From NCBI GenBank assembly GCA_964457335.1, contig CAYWGD010000002.1, positions 62,001-126,000 of the forward strand: a stretch of 64,000 nt of DNA, written 5' to 3'. The stretch is from CAJBVW01 sp964457335. GTDB taxonomy: Bacteria; Myxococcota_A; UBA796; SXON01. The position numbers and the translations under genes were made by a program. Position 1 is the stretch's first letter. Every line of letters starts with the position of its first letter. Positions 11,893 to 20,466 of this stretch are shown here, in pieces. A model generated the notes under the pieces. The model was not told the DNA's origin. It saw only the letters and a list, made by a program, of their open reading frames with translations, and searched no databases.

Positions 11893-13521
11893 TTGTCACG
11901 GAAAGGTGAGACCCCTCTCGATCCGCGCGACGCCCTCATCGGCTCCCTCGACACGGGCCAGACCGGGTGCCTCGTCGGTCGCGCCGCCACGGGCGCGCGG
12001 TACCGGGTCTACGTCATGCTCGGCGAGATCCTCGCCGCCCAGAGCGACGAGGACGACGCGCGCCTCCTCGCGCGCCTCGTCGTCGGCGACCTCGTCGAGG
12101 CCTCCCAGCACGAGGCGCTCCGCGCCCGCGTCACGAAGGGGGGCGGGCTCGTCGAGTCGCTCTTCGACGTGATGCCCGAGCAGGCGCTCCTGGAGCTGCT
12201 CTTCGAGCGCTTCCGCGAGAACCTGCGCGCCTACCTGGGCGCCCAGCAGGTCGAGGCCTTCCAGGCCATGGACGCGGTGTTCACCGACAACATCCAGGTC
12301 GGCCACGACTCGCGCGCGCTGGTCGACGAGCTCGTGGCCTCCAGCGTCCGCGTCGCGGCGCTCGCCGCGCAGCCCGCGATGGTGCTCGCCCCGGGCGCCG
12401 TGCCCCCGCAGTCGGAGCGGCAGCGCCACCTGCTCGTGCGCTGCACCGACCGCATCCGCCTCGCCGACCTCCTCGACGCGAGCGGGCTCGAGCCCGGGCG
12501 CACGCTCGAAGTGGCCCAGGACATGCTCGACCGCGGCATGCTCGTCGGGCTCCTGCCGCAGGCGCGCCGCCGCGCCGAGGCCCGCACCGACCCGCTCTCC
12601 GCCCGCTCCGAGCCCGCCCCCGACGCGGGCCCGGAGCCGACCCCCGAGGCCGCCGCGCCGCCCCCCGAGGCCGCCGCGCCGCCCCCCGAGACCCCTGCCC
12701 CGGCCCCCGAGGCCCCCGCCCCGGCCCCCGAGGCCCCAGCTCGGCGCCCCTCCCGCAAGGAGGCCCCCGCCGCGCTCCCCGAGCCGCACTCGGCCCCCTA
12801 CGCGCTCCCCAAGGCCGCCGACGGCGCGCCGCGTCGCTCCCCGCTCGCCGCCGACTACATCCCCGACGATCCGACCGTCGAGGATCCGCGCCGGGGGCCG
12901 GTCCACCCCGGCGTCGACGAGGACGAGGACCTGGCCGCGTTCCAGGACTACGACACGGCCCGCGGCGGCGGCTCCTTCCTCACGGACCGCGCGCTGCTCG
13001 ACCGCGTCGACCTCGAGGAGCAGCCCGCCGAGGTGGCGGCGCTTCCGCCGGCCAGCTCGAGCGAGCTCATCGAGATGGAGGACGCCGAGCAGGCGGGCAA
13101 GGACGCGCTCAAGAGCGCCGTCTCGCTCAACTTCTCCGGCCCCAAGCTCCACGACGACGAGATCCAGCGCAAGCTCGGCGTCACGAACGACGTGCTCGCG
13201 ACCATCGCCGAGGCCATCGAGGCCGTCGAGGGCCGGGGTGCCGGCCAGGCGCGCCTCCAGCTCCTCGTGGAGGGCACGTCGGTGCCGCTCGCGCCGCTCT
13301 TCAAGGGCGTCGAGCTCTCGAATGACGGCCGCCTCCCGGTCGCGCTCGTGATCAAGAACCTCCGCAAGCGCCCCGCCGGCGAGCACCGTCGGCTGCTGAA
13401 CCGCGCGCTCTCCGACCTCATCGAGCGCGCGCTGTCCGCGGCGTACGAGAGCCTCGACGAGGCCGGCCTGGAGGCGATGTTGGAGCGCATCGCGGGATAT
13501 CAGCAGCGCCTCGGGGTGTAG
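11893..13521 (+). CDS. Large cytoplasmic protein with Pro/Ala/Glu linker, unknown function
   Basis: A 542-residue protein with no signal peptide. Residues about 10-190 form a globular part (GSLDTGQTGCLVGRAATGARY; LLARLVVGDLVE). A low-complexity linker of PPPEAAAPPPE and PAPAPEAP units follows at roughly 245-285. The C-terminal ~130 residues are a second helical part (DDEIQRKLGVTNDVLATIAEAIEAVE). The first part loosely recalls DUF4388-type regulatory domains; that is a weak guess. The start is uncertain: TTG 11893 is preferred, TTG 11890 and GTG 11872 are in frame. Confidence 0.72.
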   Translation: MSRKGETPLDPRDALIGSLDTGQTGCLVGRAATGARYRVYVMLGEILAAQSDEDDARLLARLVVGDLVEASQHEALRARVTKGGGLVESLFDVMPEQALLELLFERFRENLRAYLGAQQVEAFQAMDAVFTDNIQVGHDSRALVDELVASSVRVAALAAQPAMVLAPGAVPPQSERQRHLLVRCTDRIRLADLLDASGLEPGRTLEVAQDMLDRGMLVGLLPQARRRAEARTDPLSARSEPAPDAGPEPTPEAAAPPPEAAAPPPETPAPAPEAPAPAPEAPARRPSRKEAPAALPEPHSAPYALPKAADGAPRRSPLAADYIPDDPTVEDPRRGPVHPGVDEDEDLAAFQDYDTARGGGSFLTDRALLDRVDLEEQPAEVAALPPASSSELIEMEDAEQAGKDALKSAVSLNFSGPKLHDDEIQRKLGVTNDVLATIAEAIEAVEGRGAGQARLQLLVEGTSVPLAPLFKGVELSNDGRLPVALVIKNLRKRPAGEHRRLLNRALSDLIERALSAAYESLDEAGLEAMLERIAGYQQRLGV

Positions 13522-13561
13522 CCGCCCGTCCGGCGCGGCCCTCCGGACGGAGCGCGTCTCG

Positions 13562-15004
13562 ATGGTGTGGTTGCTGGTGGCGCTGTTCACGGGGGACGCT
13601 CGGGCGGGGACGCCCGTGGCGCCGCCGGCCGAGGCCGCGCCCGCCCCGCCGACGGCCGAAGCCGCGTCCATCCCCGCGACACCGCTCGACGAGGAGGAGG
13701 GCGCCGGCGGCGCGCTCCCCGGCGGCCCCGACCCCTTCGCCGGCACCGGCCTCGAGGGGGTGGTCCTCCCCGCCAACCCCGGCATCTCCGCCGTCGAGCG
13801 CGGCCCCGAGCGCTGGACCGCCCCCGCCGCGGTCCTCGACGCCGTGCGCGCCGTCCGCGACCGCTCGCTGGGCGAGCGGGTGGAGGCCGCCAGCCGCGCG
13901 TTCCTCGGGCTGCCCTACCTGAACGACGCCGCCGGCGAGTTCGACCTCGACGACCCCGACCCGCCGAGCCGCTACGACGCCTTCGACTGCCTCACCTTCG
14001 TCGAGGAGGTGCTCGGGCTCGCGCTCGCGGGGGACCCGCTCTACGCGCCCGGCCTCCGCGACGCGCTCCGCTACCGCGGCGCGCCCGCCTACCACACGCG
14101 CCGCCACTTCATGGAGGCGCAGTGGATCCCGGACGCGATCAGGAACGGGCTCGTCGAGGACATCACCGCGCGTGTCGGCCGCGCCCGCGTGCTCCGCAAG
14201 TCCGTGACGCTCGACACCTGGAAGCGCTGGGGGCGGCGCTCGCTCTTCCGGCTGCCCGACGCGCTCCTCCCCGTCGGCGACTGGGCCCTCACCTACCTGG
14301 ACCTCGAGCAGGCCGTGGAGGCCGTCCCGCGCATCCCCGCGGGCGCGCTGGTCGTCACGCTCCGCAGCGAGCGCGCCCACAAGCCGATCGTCGTGACACA
14401 CATCAGCATGGTCGTGCCTCCCGCGAAGGAGGGCGGCGAGCCCCGCATGCGGCACGCCACGCGCATGGGCCTCCGCACCGTGCGCGACGACCGCCTCGGC
14501 TGGTACGCCACCCACCTGCGCGACTACACGAACTGGCCCTCGCTCGGCATCACCGTGCTGATGCCCCGCGAGCAGGGCCCGCGCATCTCGGCGCTCTCCG
14601 CGCCCGTGTTGCCGCCGCCTTTCCCGCCTGCGGAGGGCCCCGTCCCGGATCTCGCCTCTCTCTCTTGGGGCGGGGGGGATCGGGAGCGTGGGGGGGGGGG
14701 GGGGGGGCCCCCGCCCCCCCCCCCCCGGGGGGGGCGCGCGCCGGGCGGGTGGCCCCCTGCGCCCGGGTCCGGTGGGGGGGCAGCCCGTAGGGAGGATCCA
14801 CCGGGGGCCCCGGGCGCGGTTCTTGGGGCCACCCGCCCGGCGCGCGCGGACGGAGGCCCCCCCGCAACGCCCCCCCAGCCTCTCGGAGCGGCGGGTTCCA
14901 GCACACCCGAGGATCCCGCGCCGGCCGGCGCCCGTGCCACCGGCGCCCGTGTCACCGGTGCCGGGGCCGGCGCGGTCCCCGTCCCGCCGGAGGACGCGCC
15001 GTGA
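13562..15004 (+). CDS. DUF1460 amidase-like protein (NlpC/P60 superfamily) with aberrant C-terminus
   Basis: A 480-residue exported protein. The signal is MVWLLVALFTGDARA. Residues about 95-335 match the DUF1460 N-acetylmuramoyl-L-alanine amidase-like fold: catalytic Cys143 in YDAFDCLTFVEEVLGLAL, a His region around THISMVV, and the closing NWPSLGITVLMPRE. Such enzymes act on peptidoglycan or its fragments. From residue ~345 onward the frame runs through G/C homopolymers and a copy of the intergenic hairpin repeat, giving Gly/Pro/Ala-only sequence. That tail is probably not a domain, and a frame or assembly error there is possible. The end overlaps the HAD gene as GTGA, which argues the final frame is right. 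Confidence 0.8.
   Translation: MVWLLVALFTGDARAGTPVAPPAEAAPAPPTAEAASIPATPLDEEEGAGGALPGGPDPFAGTGLEGVVLPANPGISAVERGPERWTAPAAVLDAVRAVRDRSLGERVEAASRAFLGLPYLNDAAGEFDLDDPDPPSRYDAFDCLTFVEEVLGLALAGDPLYAPGLRDALRYRGAPAYHTRRHFMEAQWIPDAIRNGLVEDITARVGRARVLRKSVTLDTWKRWGRRSLFRLPDALLPVGDWALTYLDLEQAVEAVPRIPAGALVVTLRSERAHKPIVVTHISMVVPPAKEGGEPRMRHATRMGLRTVRDDRLGWYATHLRDYTNWPSLGITVLMPREQGPRISALSAPVLPPPFPPAEGPVPDLASLSWGGGDRERGGGGGGPPPPPPRGGRAPGGWPPAPGSGGGAARREDPPGAPGAVLGATRPARADGGPPATPPQPLGAAGSSTPEDPAPAGARATGARVTGAGAGAVPVPPEDAP
14663..14892 (+). repeat. Hairpin repeat A, copy 1 (degenerate, inside a coding frame)
   Basis: Two partial matches to the repeat found after stop codons elsewhere in the window: TCTTGGGGCGGGGGG at 14663, and TCTTGGGGC at 14821 followed by CCCCCCGCAACGCCCCCC ending near 14875 and CTCGGAG. 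Between them lie the G/C homopolymers. It is the only copy that lies within an open frame. Confidence 0.55.
14690..14734. other. Extreme G/C homopolymer block
   Basis: Runs of 18 G, 5 C, one G, 13 C and 8 G follow each other. Such runs are rare in real genomes and are a classic place for base-calling or assembly error, though they could fold as a long G:C hairpin. Any reading frame across it should be treated as unproven. Confidence 0.6.
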
Positions 15005-15633
15005 GGGCCGTCCTCTGGGACCTCGACGGCACGCTCGTCGACAGCGCCGCGGACATCGCCGCCGCGGTCGACCGGATGCTCGTCCGCACCGGGCGGCCCG
15101 CGCTCGGCGAGGCGGTGGTGCGCGGCTTCATCGGGGACGGCGCGCGGAAGCTCGTCGACCGCTGCGTGGCCGCGGCCGGGAGCGCGCCCGACGCGGCCGA
15201 CCTGCCCGTGTTCCTCGAGGAGTACGGCGCCGGGCTGGTCGTGCACACGCGAACCTACCCGGGCATCTCCGAGCTCCTCGCGCGCGTCGGAGCGCCCCAG
15301 GCGCTGGTCACGAACAAGCCGGAGGCCCTCTCGCGCCGGATGCTTGACGCGCTCGGCCTCGCCCGGCACTTCCCCGTCGTGATCGGCGGAGACACGCTCC
15401 CGGTGCGGAAGCCCGACCCGGAGCCGCTCCGCCGCGCGCTCCGCGACCTCGGCGCCCCCGACGGCGTGCTCGTCGGGGACGGCCCGGCGGACGTGGGCGC
15501 CGCGCGCGCCGCGGGGATCCCGCTCATCGGCGTGGGCTGGGGGATCGCGCGGCCGGTGGGCGCGGACGTGTCGGTCGATCGCGTGGACCAGCTCCCCGAC
15601 GCGCTCCGCGCCCTCGGGGTGCCGGTGCGGTAG
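15001..15633 (+). CDS. gph: HAD-family phosphatase, phosphoglycolate phosphatase-like
   Basis: A 210-residue haloacid dehalogenase hydrolase. The nucleophile Asp7 and acid Asp9 are in LWDLDGTLVDS; motif II is LVTNKPEAL, motif III the Lys in PVRKPDPEPL, motif IV GDGPADVGAARAAG. This set matches Gph-like enzymes that remove phosphate from 2-phosphoglycolate, although close relatives use other sugar phosphates. The GTG start overlaps the previous stop (GTGA). The gene symbol is by similarity only. Confidence 0.82.
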   Translation: MRAVLWDLDGTLVDSAADIAAAVDRMLVRTGRPALGEAVVRGFIGDGARKLVDRCVAAAGSAPDAADLPVFLEEYGAGLVVHTRTYPGISELLARVGAPQALVTNKPEALSRRMLDALGLARHFPVVIGGDTLPVRKPDPEPLRRALRDLGAPDGVLVGDGPADVGAARAAGIPLIGVGWGIARPVGADVSVDRVDQLPDALRALGVPVR

Positions 15634-15645
15634 CCGCGCGCGCGG

Positions 15646-15710
15646 GGGCACCCGAGCCGCCGACGGGCCTCCGGGGCACCCAGGCCTCCGCACCGCGGAG
15701 CGGGTGCCCT
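15646..15710. repeat. 65-bp repeat B, copy 1
   Basis: A 65-base unit beginning GGGCACCCGAGCCGCCGACG and ending GGGTGCCCT. It matches the copy at 25835-25899 at 58 of 65 positions without gaps. The ends are inverted (GGGCA / TGCCC) and the inside holds two related halves, so it can fold. It fills the gap between two convergent genes. Confidence 0.85.
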
Positions 15711-15719
15711 GGAGGAGCC

Positions 15720-17882
15720 CTACGCGCCGAACGCCGCCCGCACCCGCGCGCCTTCCTCGCCGTGCTCGGCGGCCCACGCCCGGACGGCGTCCGCGACGAG
15801 GCCCTTCGGATCCTTGCCGTAGGGCCGGAGCCCCTCGTCGATCACCGAGGTCGGGTCCTCGCCCGCCGCGAGCCGGCGGCGCACCTCGGGGAGGAGCACG
15901 TCCGCGAGGTGCTGCTTGTTCTCGATGGCCACGAGGTCGCTGACGCGCAGCGCCCAGAGCGGCAGCTCGATCTCGACGCGCCGGAGCATGCCCTGGGCGA
16001 ACGCGAGCGCGAGCTCCTTGGCCTCGGCGGCCACGCGCGGGATCTCGGTCGTCAGCGGCGCGCCCGGCCGCCCCACGACCTCGACGTAGACCTTGTTCTT
16101 CGGCTCGGTGCCCGACGGCCGCAGGAGCAGGCGCGCGGTGGGCTCCTGCGCGCCGGCCTCGGCGAGGAGGAACACGAGCACGTCGCGGCTCGCCGCGTCG
16201 GTGCCCGAGCGGATGGGCCCGAGCGGCCCGTCCGGGTCGGCCCGGTCGTGCCGCTCGACGACGCGCCACTTCCCGATGCCGACGGGCGGGTCCTGCCGCA
16301 TGGACGCCTGGATGCGGTCGATGCGCGCCTTGCCGGCGGCGCCGCGCATCACGGTGCTCACGAGCTCGTTGTGGACGTAGCCCTCCCGCACCCAGATGGC
16401 CTCGAGCGCGTCGACGAGCGTGCGGCCGTCCCGGGCGAGCAGGCTCGCGTACTCGGCCAGCGCGAGCGCCGCCCCGGCGGCGTCCTTGTCGCGGAGCGCG
16501 GGCGTGACGAGCACGCCGTGCGACTCCTCGACGCCCACCACGAAGTCGGCCGGCCGGCCCGTCACGTCCCCGAAGCGGCCGGTGTCCTCGAGCTGCCCGA
16601 GGCCGTCCCCGATGTACTTGAAGCCCACCATCAGGTGCGCGACCACCTGCGCGCCGTGCCGGAGCGCCACGCGGCGGACGAGGTCGCTCGTGACCTCGGT
16701 CTTCATGACGATGGGGTTCGTCCAGCGGCCGTGGGTGAGGCGGTATTCCGCCACGAGGGCGGCGATCTCGTTGCCGGTGAAGAAGCGGAACGCGCCTCCC
16801 GCGCCGGTCGGGCCGCGCGCCACGAGCCCGATGCGGTCGGCGTCGGGGTCGCAGGCCATGACGAGGTCGGCGCCGAGCTTCTCCGCGAGCGCGACCGCGC
16901 GGTCCATGCTCTGGCGCACCTCGGGGTTGGGCGTGCGGAAGGGCACCTCGGGGAAGGCGCCGTCGTGCGGCGCCTGGGTGGGCTCCACCTCCACGGAGAA
17001 GCCGGCGGCGCGCAACACGTCGACCACCGTGGTGTCGCCCGTGCCGTGCAGCCCCGTGAACACCACCTTGGCGCTCCGCGCGTCGGGACGCAGCGAGGTG
17101 CCGAGGTTGGTCGCGATGTAGGCCGCGTGGATGTCCGGCGTGTAGTCGTGCACGAGGCCCGCGGCCCGCGCGTCCGCGTAGGGCATCGACCGGACGCGCT
17201 CCACCCGGTCGACGTGCACCGCCATCCGCTCGTCGTTCGGGGGCACCTCCTGCCCGCCGCGCGCGTTGTAGAACTTGCCGCCGTTGTCGTCGGGCGGGTT
17301 GTGCGACGCCGACACGTTGAGCCCGCCGTCCGCGCGCAGGAAGCGGATGGCGAAGGAGAGCTCCGGCGTGGACACGTAGGTGCGGCTCCCGGGCGGCAGG
17401 AGCGTGGTGGTGACGCCGTTGGCGGCGTACACGCCCGCGGCGATCTCCGCGAAGTCGCGCGAGGAGAGCCCGAGGCAGGGGTTGGGCACCGCGGGGTCGT
17501 ACACGCCGTTCGCGTCCCGGTAGCGCCGCACGTCGTAGGCGATGACGACGTGGAGCGGCACGTCGGGCCCGACGGTGTCGCGCAGGAACGCGACGTGGCC
17601 CTGGACGCTGGCGCCGAGCGTCCAAGGGTTGAAGCGGTTCGGGCCCACGCCGACCGGCCCGCGGCGCCCGCCGGTGCCGAAGGGGAGCACCTGCCAGAAG
17701 CTGTCCAGGAGCAGGTCCCAGCGGCCACGCGCCTCGAGCGAGCGGATCTGCGCGTGGTAGGGCGCGAGCTCGTCGCTCCCCAGCCAGCGGCGCAGGTTGA
17801 CGAGCGCGGCCTCGCGGACCTCGGGGCGCACGGGGAGGGACTCGAACGCAGCCCGCGCTGCGTCGAGGGTGGCGTCGAGCAT
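15720..17882 (-). CDS. pgm: Phosphoglucomutase/phosphomannomutase family enzyme
   Basis: A 720-residue alpha-D-phosphohexomutase, long for the family because of an extra C-terminal ~100 residues. The phosphoserine loop is SASHNPP (191-197, Ser193), the metal site DPDADR (345-350), the sugar-binding loop GVEESHG, and the phosphate-binding loop LRPSGTEPKNK. It probably interconverts glucose 1- and 6-phosphate. The ATG at 17882 lies two bases after the stop of the lipoprotein gene upstream, so the two are cotranscribed. The exact substrate cannot be told. Confidence 0.9.
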   Translation of the reverse strand: MLDATLDAARAAFESLPVRPEVREAALVNLRRWLGSDELAPYHAQIRSLEARGRWDLLLDSFWQVLPFGTGGRRGPVGVGPNRFNPWTLGASVQGHVAFLRDTVGPDVPLHVVIAYDVRRYRDANGVYDPAVPNPCLGLSSRDFAEIAAGVYAANGVTTTLLPPGSRTYVSTPELSFAIRFLRADGGLNVSASHNPPDDNGGKFYNARGGQEVPPNDERMAVHVDRVERVRSMPYADARAAGLVHDYTPDIHAAYIATNLGTSLRPDARSAKVVFTGLHGTGDTTVVDVLRAAGFSVEVEPTQAPHDGAFPEVPFRTPNPEVRQSMDRAVALAEKLGADLVMACDPDADRIGLVARGPTGAGGAFRFFTGNEIAALVAEYRLTHGRWTNPIVMKTEVTSDLVRRVALRHGAQVVAHLMVGFKYIGDGLGQLEDTGRFGDVTGRPADFVVGVEESHGVLVTPALRDKDAAGAALALAEYASLLARDGRTLVDALEAIWVREGYVHNELVSTVMRGAAGKARIDRIQASMRQDPPVGIGKWRVVERHDRADPDGPLGPIRSGTDAASRDVLVFLLAEAGAQEPTARLLLRPSGTEPKNKVYVEVVGRPGAPLTTEIPRVAAEAKELALAFAQGMLRRVEIELPLWALRVSDLVAIENKQHLADVLLPEVRRRLAAGEDPTSVIDEGLRPYGKDPKGLVADAVRAWAAEHGEEGARVRAAFGA

Positions 17883-17884
17883 GG

Positions 17885-19633
17885 TCACTCCTGGGTGGTG
17901 CGGGCGGCGGTGACCGCGGACTTCGAGCCCGGGTCCAGGTCGCCGGCCGCGAGCCAGCTTTCGTAAGCACCGTCCGCGGTCTCGACGGCCAGAATCTCGA
18001 TGGCCGAGCTCGCGAGCCGGAAGTCGACCACGCAGTTGGGGATGGTGCCGGTCCAGGAGCCCGGCGCGATCAGGTCGTGCACGCGGTTGCGCTCGTCGCG
18101 GAAGCGGACGCGCACGAAGTCGGCGTCGGCGTCGACGGTGAAGCCGAAGCCGCGGGCGGCGGGGTCCCAGCTGTCCACCACGGCGATGTCCTGCAGGAGC
18201 GGCACGGCGATCGCGCCGTCGGCGTCCGCGGTCCCGACCGCCGTGGCGACGGGCCCGCCGCTGCCCACGCCGCCGACCTGCGCGTACGCGAGCACGCTCG
18301 TGCCGAGGCTGTCCGCGACCGTGCCCGCCGGGACGGTCGGGACGTCGGTCGACGCGGCCTGGCTGCCCGTGCCGAGCCCGGTCACGAGGAAGCCCTCGTC
18401 CGCGCGCTCCTCGGCCACGAGCACGAAGTACTCCTCGTCGCCGCCGAAGCCCGCGGAGAGAGGCGGGAGCGAGACGGTGGTGACGTCGTCGAAGCGGTCG
18501 GCGGGGGCGAGGTCCGCCGTGGTGCTGGCCCCCGCCGTCGCGGTGAGCCCGGCGAGGTGCCCCCAGCTCATGCTGGCCATGTTGTCCGCGAGGAGCCGCA
18601 GCGCGTCGCCGGAGCCCGACAGCCCCGAGGTCGCGTCGGCGATCTCGATGGGGCCGGCGAGGCCCCACACCGCGACGGCGCCGGGCAGGGCGGTGGCCTC
18701 GTAGGAGTCGGCCGCGCCCTCGACGAACAGGTTCGCGGGCGCCTCGGCCTCCACGCCGAACACGCTGATGCCGCGCTCCTCCGCGAAGAGGTCCTCGAGG
18801 CGCGAGGCCGCGAGGGAGCCCTGGATGGAGCCCGACGCGAAGCCCACGACCATGGAGGACCAGTCCGCGTCGTCCACGCCGGCGTAGTCGACGGTGCCCG
18901 CGAGCGTCGCGCTCCGCGGGTCGGTGTCCTTCGGCAGGATCGACACGGTGAGGTCGCGGCCCACCACGCCGGTGACCGTCAACGCGTCGTAGGTGTCGTC
19001 CACCCACGCCGAGAACGTGAGGGCGCCGCCGTCCGTGACCGGGAGGAGCGCGACGCCGCTCGCGTCGGTGCGCACCGCCTCGGTGAAGGGGACCGCGACG
19101 CGCGCGTCCGCGATGGGGAGGCCGGTGGAGCCGTCGAGCACGGTGATCGTGGCGACGCCGTCGGCGCGCACCTCGACCGCGCAGGTGGCCTCGAGGCCGC
19201 CGATGGCCACGCGCACCGTGGTGGTGCCCGCGGCAACGGCCGTGACCGTGCCGGCGCTGTCCACCGTCGCGATCGAGGCGTCGTCGACCGTGTAGACGGG
19301 CGTGCCGCGGTCGTCGGGCAGGTCGCCGGAGGTGCCGTCGGGGTCGGTGCCCACCACGCGCAGCGTCCAGGTCGCGCCCGGGTGCACGGCGATGGTGTCC
19401 GGCCAGACGGCGAGCGCGAGCCAGGCGGGCTCGACGGGGCCGGTGTCGCCGGTGTCGGGCGGCGCGGTGTCGGCGGTCTCCGCGGTGTCGGCCGTCTCGC
19501 CGGACTCCCCGGTGTCGTCGGGCGCGGAGTCCCCGGAGTCGACCCCGGCGGTGTCGCGGTAGGCGTAGCCGGTGTCGACGGGGACGGACTCCTTCGGGAG
19601 CTCGCCGTCACAGCCGAGCAGGAGAAGCAACAT
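17885..19633 (-). CDS. Lipoprotein with Asp/Thr/Gly linker and Big_2-like domain
   Basis: A 582-residue lipoprotein: MLLLLLGC with Cys8 as lipid site, GAGG ahead of the ATG. Residues ~20-70 are a low-complexity Asp/Thr/Ser/Gly/Glu linker (DTGESGETADTAETADTA). Residues ~75-165 read like a bacterial Ig-like group 2 domain (VYTVDDASIATVDSAGTVTA, then VAAGTTTVRV). The rest is beta-rich with no known motif. Surface display is likely. It is the first gene of the pair with phosphoglucomutase, which may be chance. Confidence 0.82.
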   Translation of the reverse strand: MLLLLLGCDGELPKESVPVDTGYAYRDTAGVDSGDSAPDDTGESGETADTAETADTAPPDTGDTGPVEPAWLALAVWPDTIAVHPGATWTLRVVGTDPDGTSGDLPDDRGTPVYTVDDASIATVDSAGTVTAVAAGTTTVRVAIGGLEATCAVEVRADGVATITVLDGSTGLPIADARVAVPFTEAVRTDASGVALLPVTDGGALTFSAWVDDTYDALTVTGVVGRDLTVSILPKDTDPRSATLAGTVDYAGVDDADWSSMVVGFASGSIQGSLAASRLEDLFAEERGISVFGVEAEAPANLFVEGAADSYEATALPGAVAVWGLAGPIEIADATSGLSGSGDALRLLADNMASMSWGHLAGLTATAGASTTADLAPADRFDDVTTVSLPPLSAGFGGDEEYFVLVAEERADEGFLVTGLGTGSQAASTDVPTVPAGTVADSLGTSVLAYAQVGGVGSGGPVATAVGTADADGAIAVPLLQDIAVVDSWDPAARGFGFTVDADADFVRVRFRDERNRVHDLIAPGSWTGTIPNCVVDFRLASSAIEILAVETADGAYESWLAAGDLDPGSKSAVTAARTTQE

Positions 19634-19687
19634 GTGGACCTCGAACGCGGCTGAGCTAACCCGCGGAGCGACGGTCACGTGCCAGGC

Positions 19688-20080
19688 TCACGGCGCCACC
19701 GTGAACGTGGACGCGAAGGGCTCGAGCAGCTCGCCGTCCACGCTGGCGCAGCCGTCCTCGTCGGCGGCGCGCGCGGAGAGCGCGTACATCCAGCCCGTCG
19801 GGAGCGGATCCTCGTGGGCGAGCTGCACGCGGTAGCCCTCGTCGAGCGCGGTGAGCGTGACGACGACCTCGAACGCGACGCGCCCGTCGGCGTGGATGCC
19901 GTCGAGGCGGAGGGTCGCGGGCGTGCACCGCTCCTCGTCGACGGGGTCGGAGAAGCGCAGCTCGGGCACGTGCGCCTCCACGACGTCGGTCGCGCCGTCC
20001 GCGGGGGAGACGCCGGAGATGTGGAAGCCCTCGACGGGCACGTAGGGCGCCTCGGTGCAGGCGGCGAGGAGGAGGAGCAT
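19688..20080 (-). CDS. Small lipoprotein with Big_5-like domain
   Basis: A 130-residue lipoprotein (MLLLLAAC, Cys8). The body HISGVSPADGATDVVEAHVPEL with ALSARAADEDGC resembles an SbsA/Big_5 Ig-like domain. The ATG overlaps the previous stop by one base (TGATG). Last member of a three-gene lipoprotein run from 21098. Confidence 0.75.
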   Translation of the reverse strand: MLLLLAACTEAPYVPVEGFHISGVSPADGATDVVEAHVPELRFSDPVDEERCTPATLRLDGIHADGRVAFEVVVTLTALDEGYRVQLAHEDPLPTGWMYALSARAADEDGCASVDGELLEPFASTFTVAP

Positions 20081-20466
20081 CACTCCTCGAAGCGTACCGC
20101 GAGGAGCCACGTCTCGTCGGCGCTCTCGGCCGCGATCGCGCCGCCGGCCTCGCAGGGCGCGGCCGCTTCGAGCAGCGGGGTCGTGGTCCACGGCGCGTCC
20201 CCGTCGAGGCGCGCGGGCCCCGCCGAGGCGAGGAGCGCGCCCGCGTCGTCGTACACGTCGAGCGACACGTCGACGGGCGCCCCGGCGCGGATGCCGGGGA
20301 AGGCCATCCGGCCGTTCCCCGCGCCGCGCTCGAGCGTCCCGTGGTCCGACACGCAGAGCCGCAGCGTCTCGGCGCCCGCGGGCAGGGGCGCCGTCACGTC
20401 GAGCTGGAGGTCCGCCACGTCGTAGGTCTCACGCGCGCAGCCCGAGAGCAGCGCGACGAGGATCAC
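20080..20466 (-). CDS. Small lipoprotein of unknown function
   Basis: A 128-residue lipoprotein with the GTG start overlapping the previous stop (GTGA). Signal ILVALLSGC, Cys10 as lipid site. The rest is beta-rich (LQLDVTAPLPAGAETLRLCV; VDVSLDVYDDAGALLASAGP) with a Cys pair. No family recognised. Coupled on both sides to other lipoprotein genes. Confidence 0.75.
   Translation of the reverse strand: MILVALLSGCARETYDVADLQLDVTAPLPAGAETLRLCVSDHGTLERGAGNGRMAFPGIRAGAPVDVSLDVYDDAGALLASAGPARLDGDAPWTTTPLLEAAAPCEAGGAIAAESADETWLLAVRFEE

Noticed and set aside
14690..14734. G/C homopolymers as a terminator or telomere-like structure
   Set aside because: They lie within an open frame next to a GTGA gene junction and have the look of sequence error or a damaged repeat copy.
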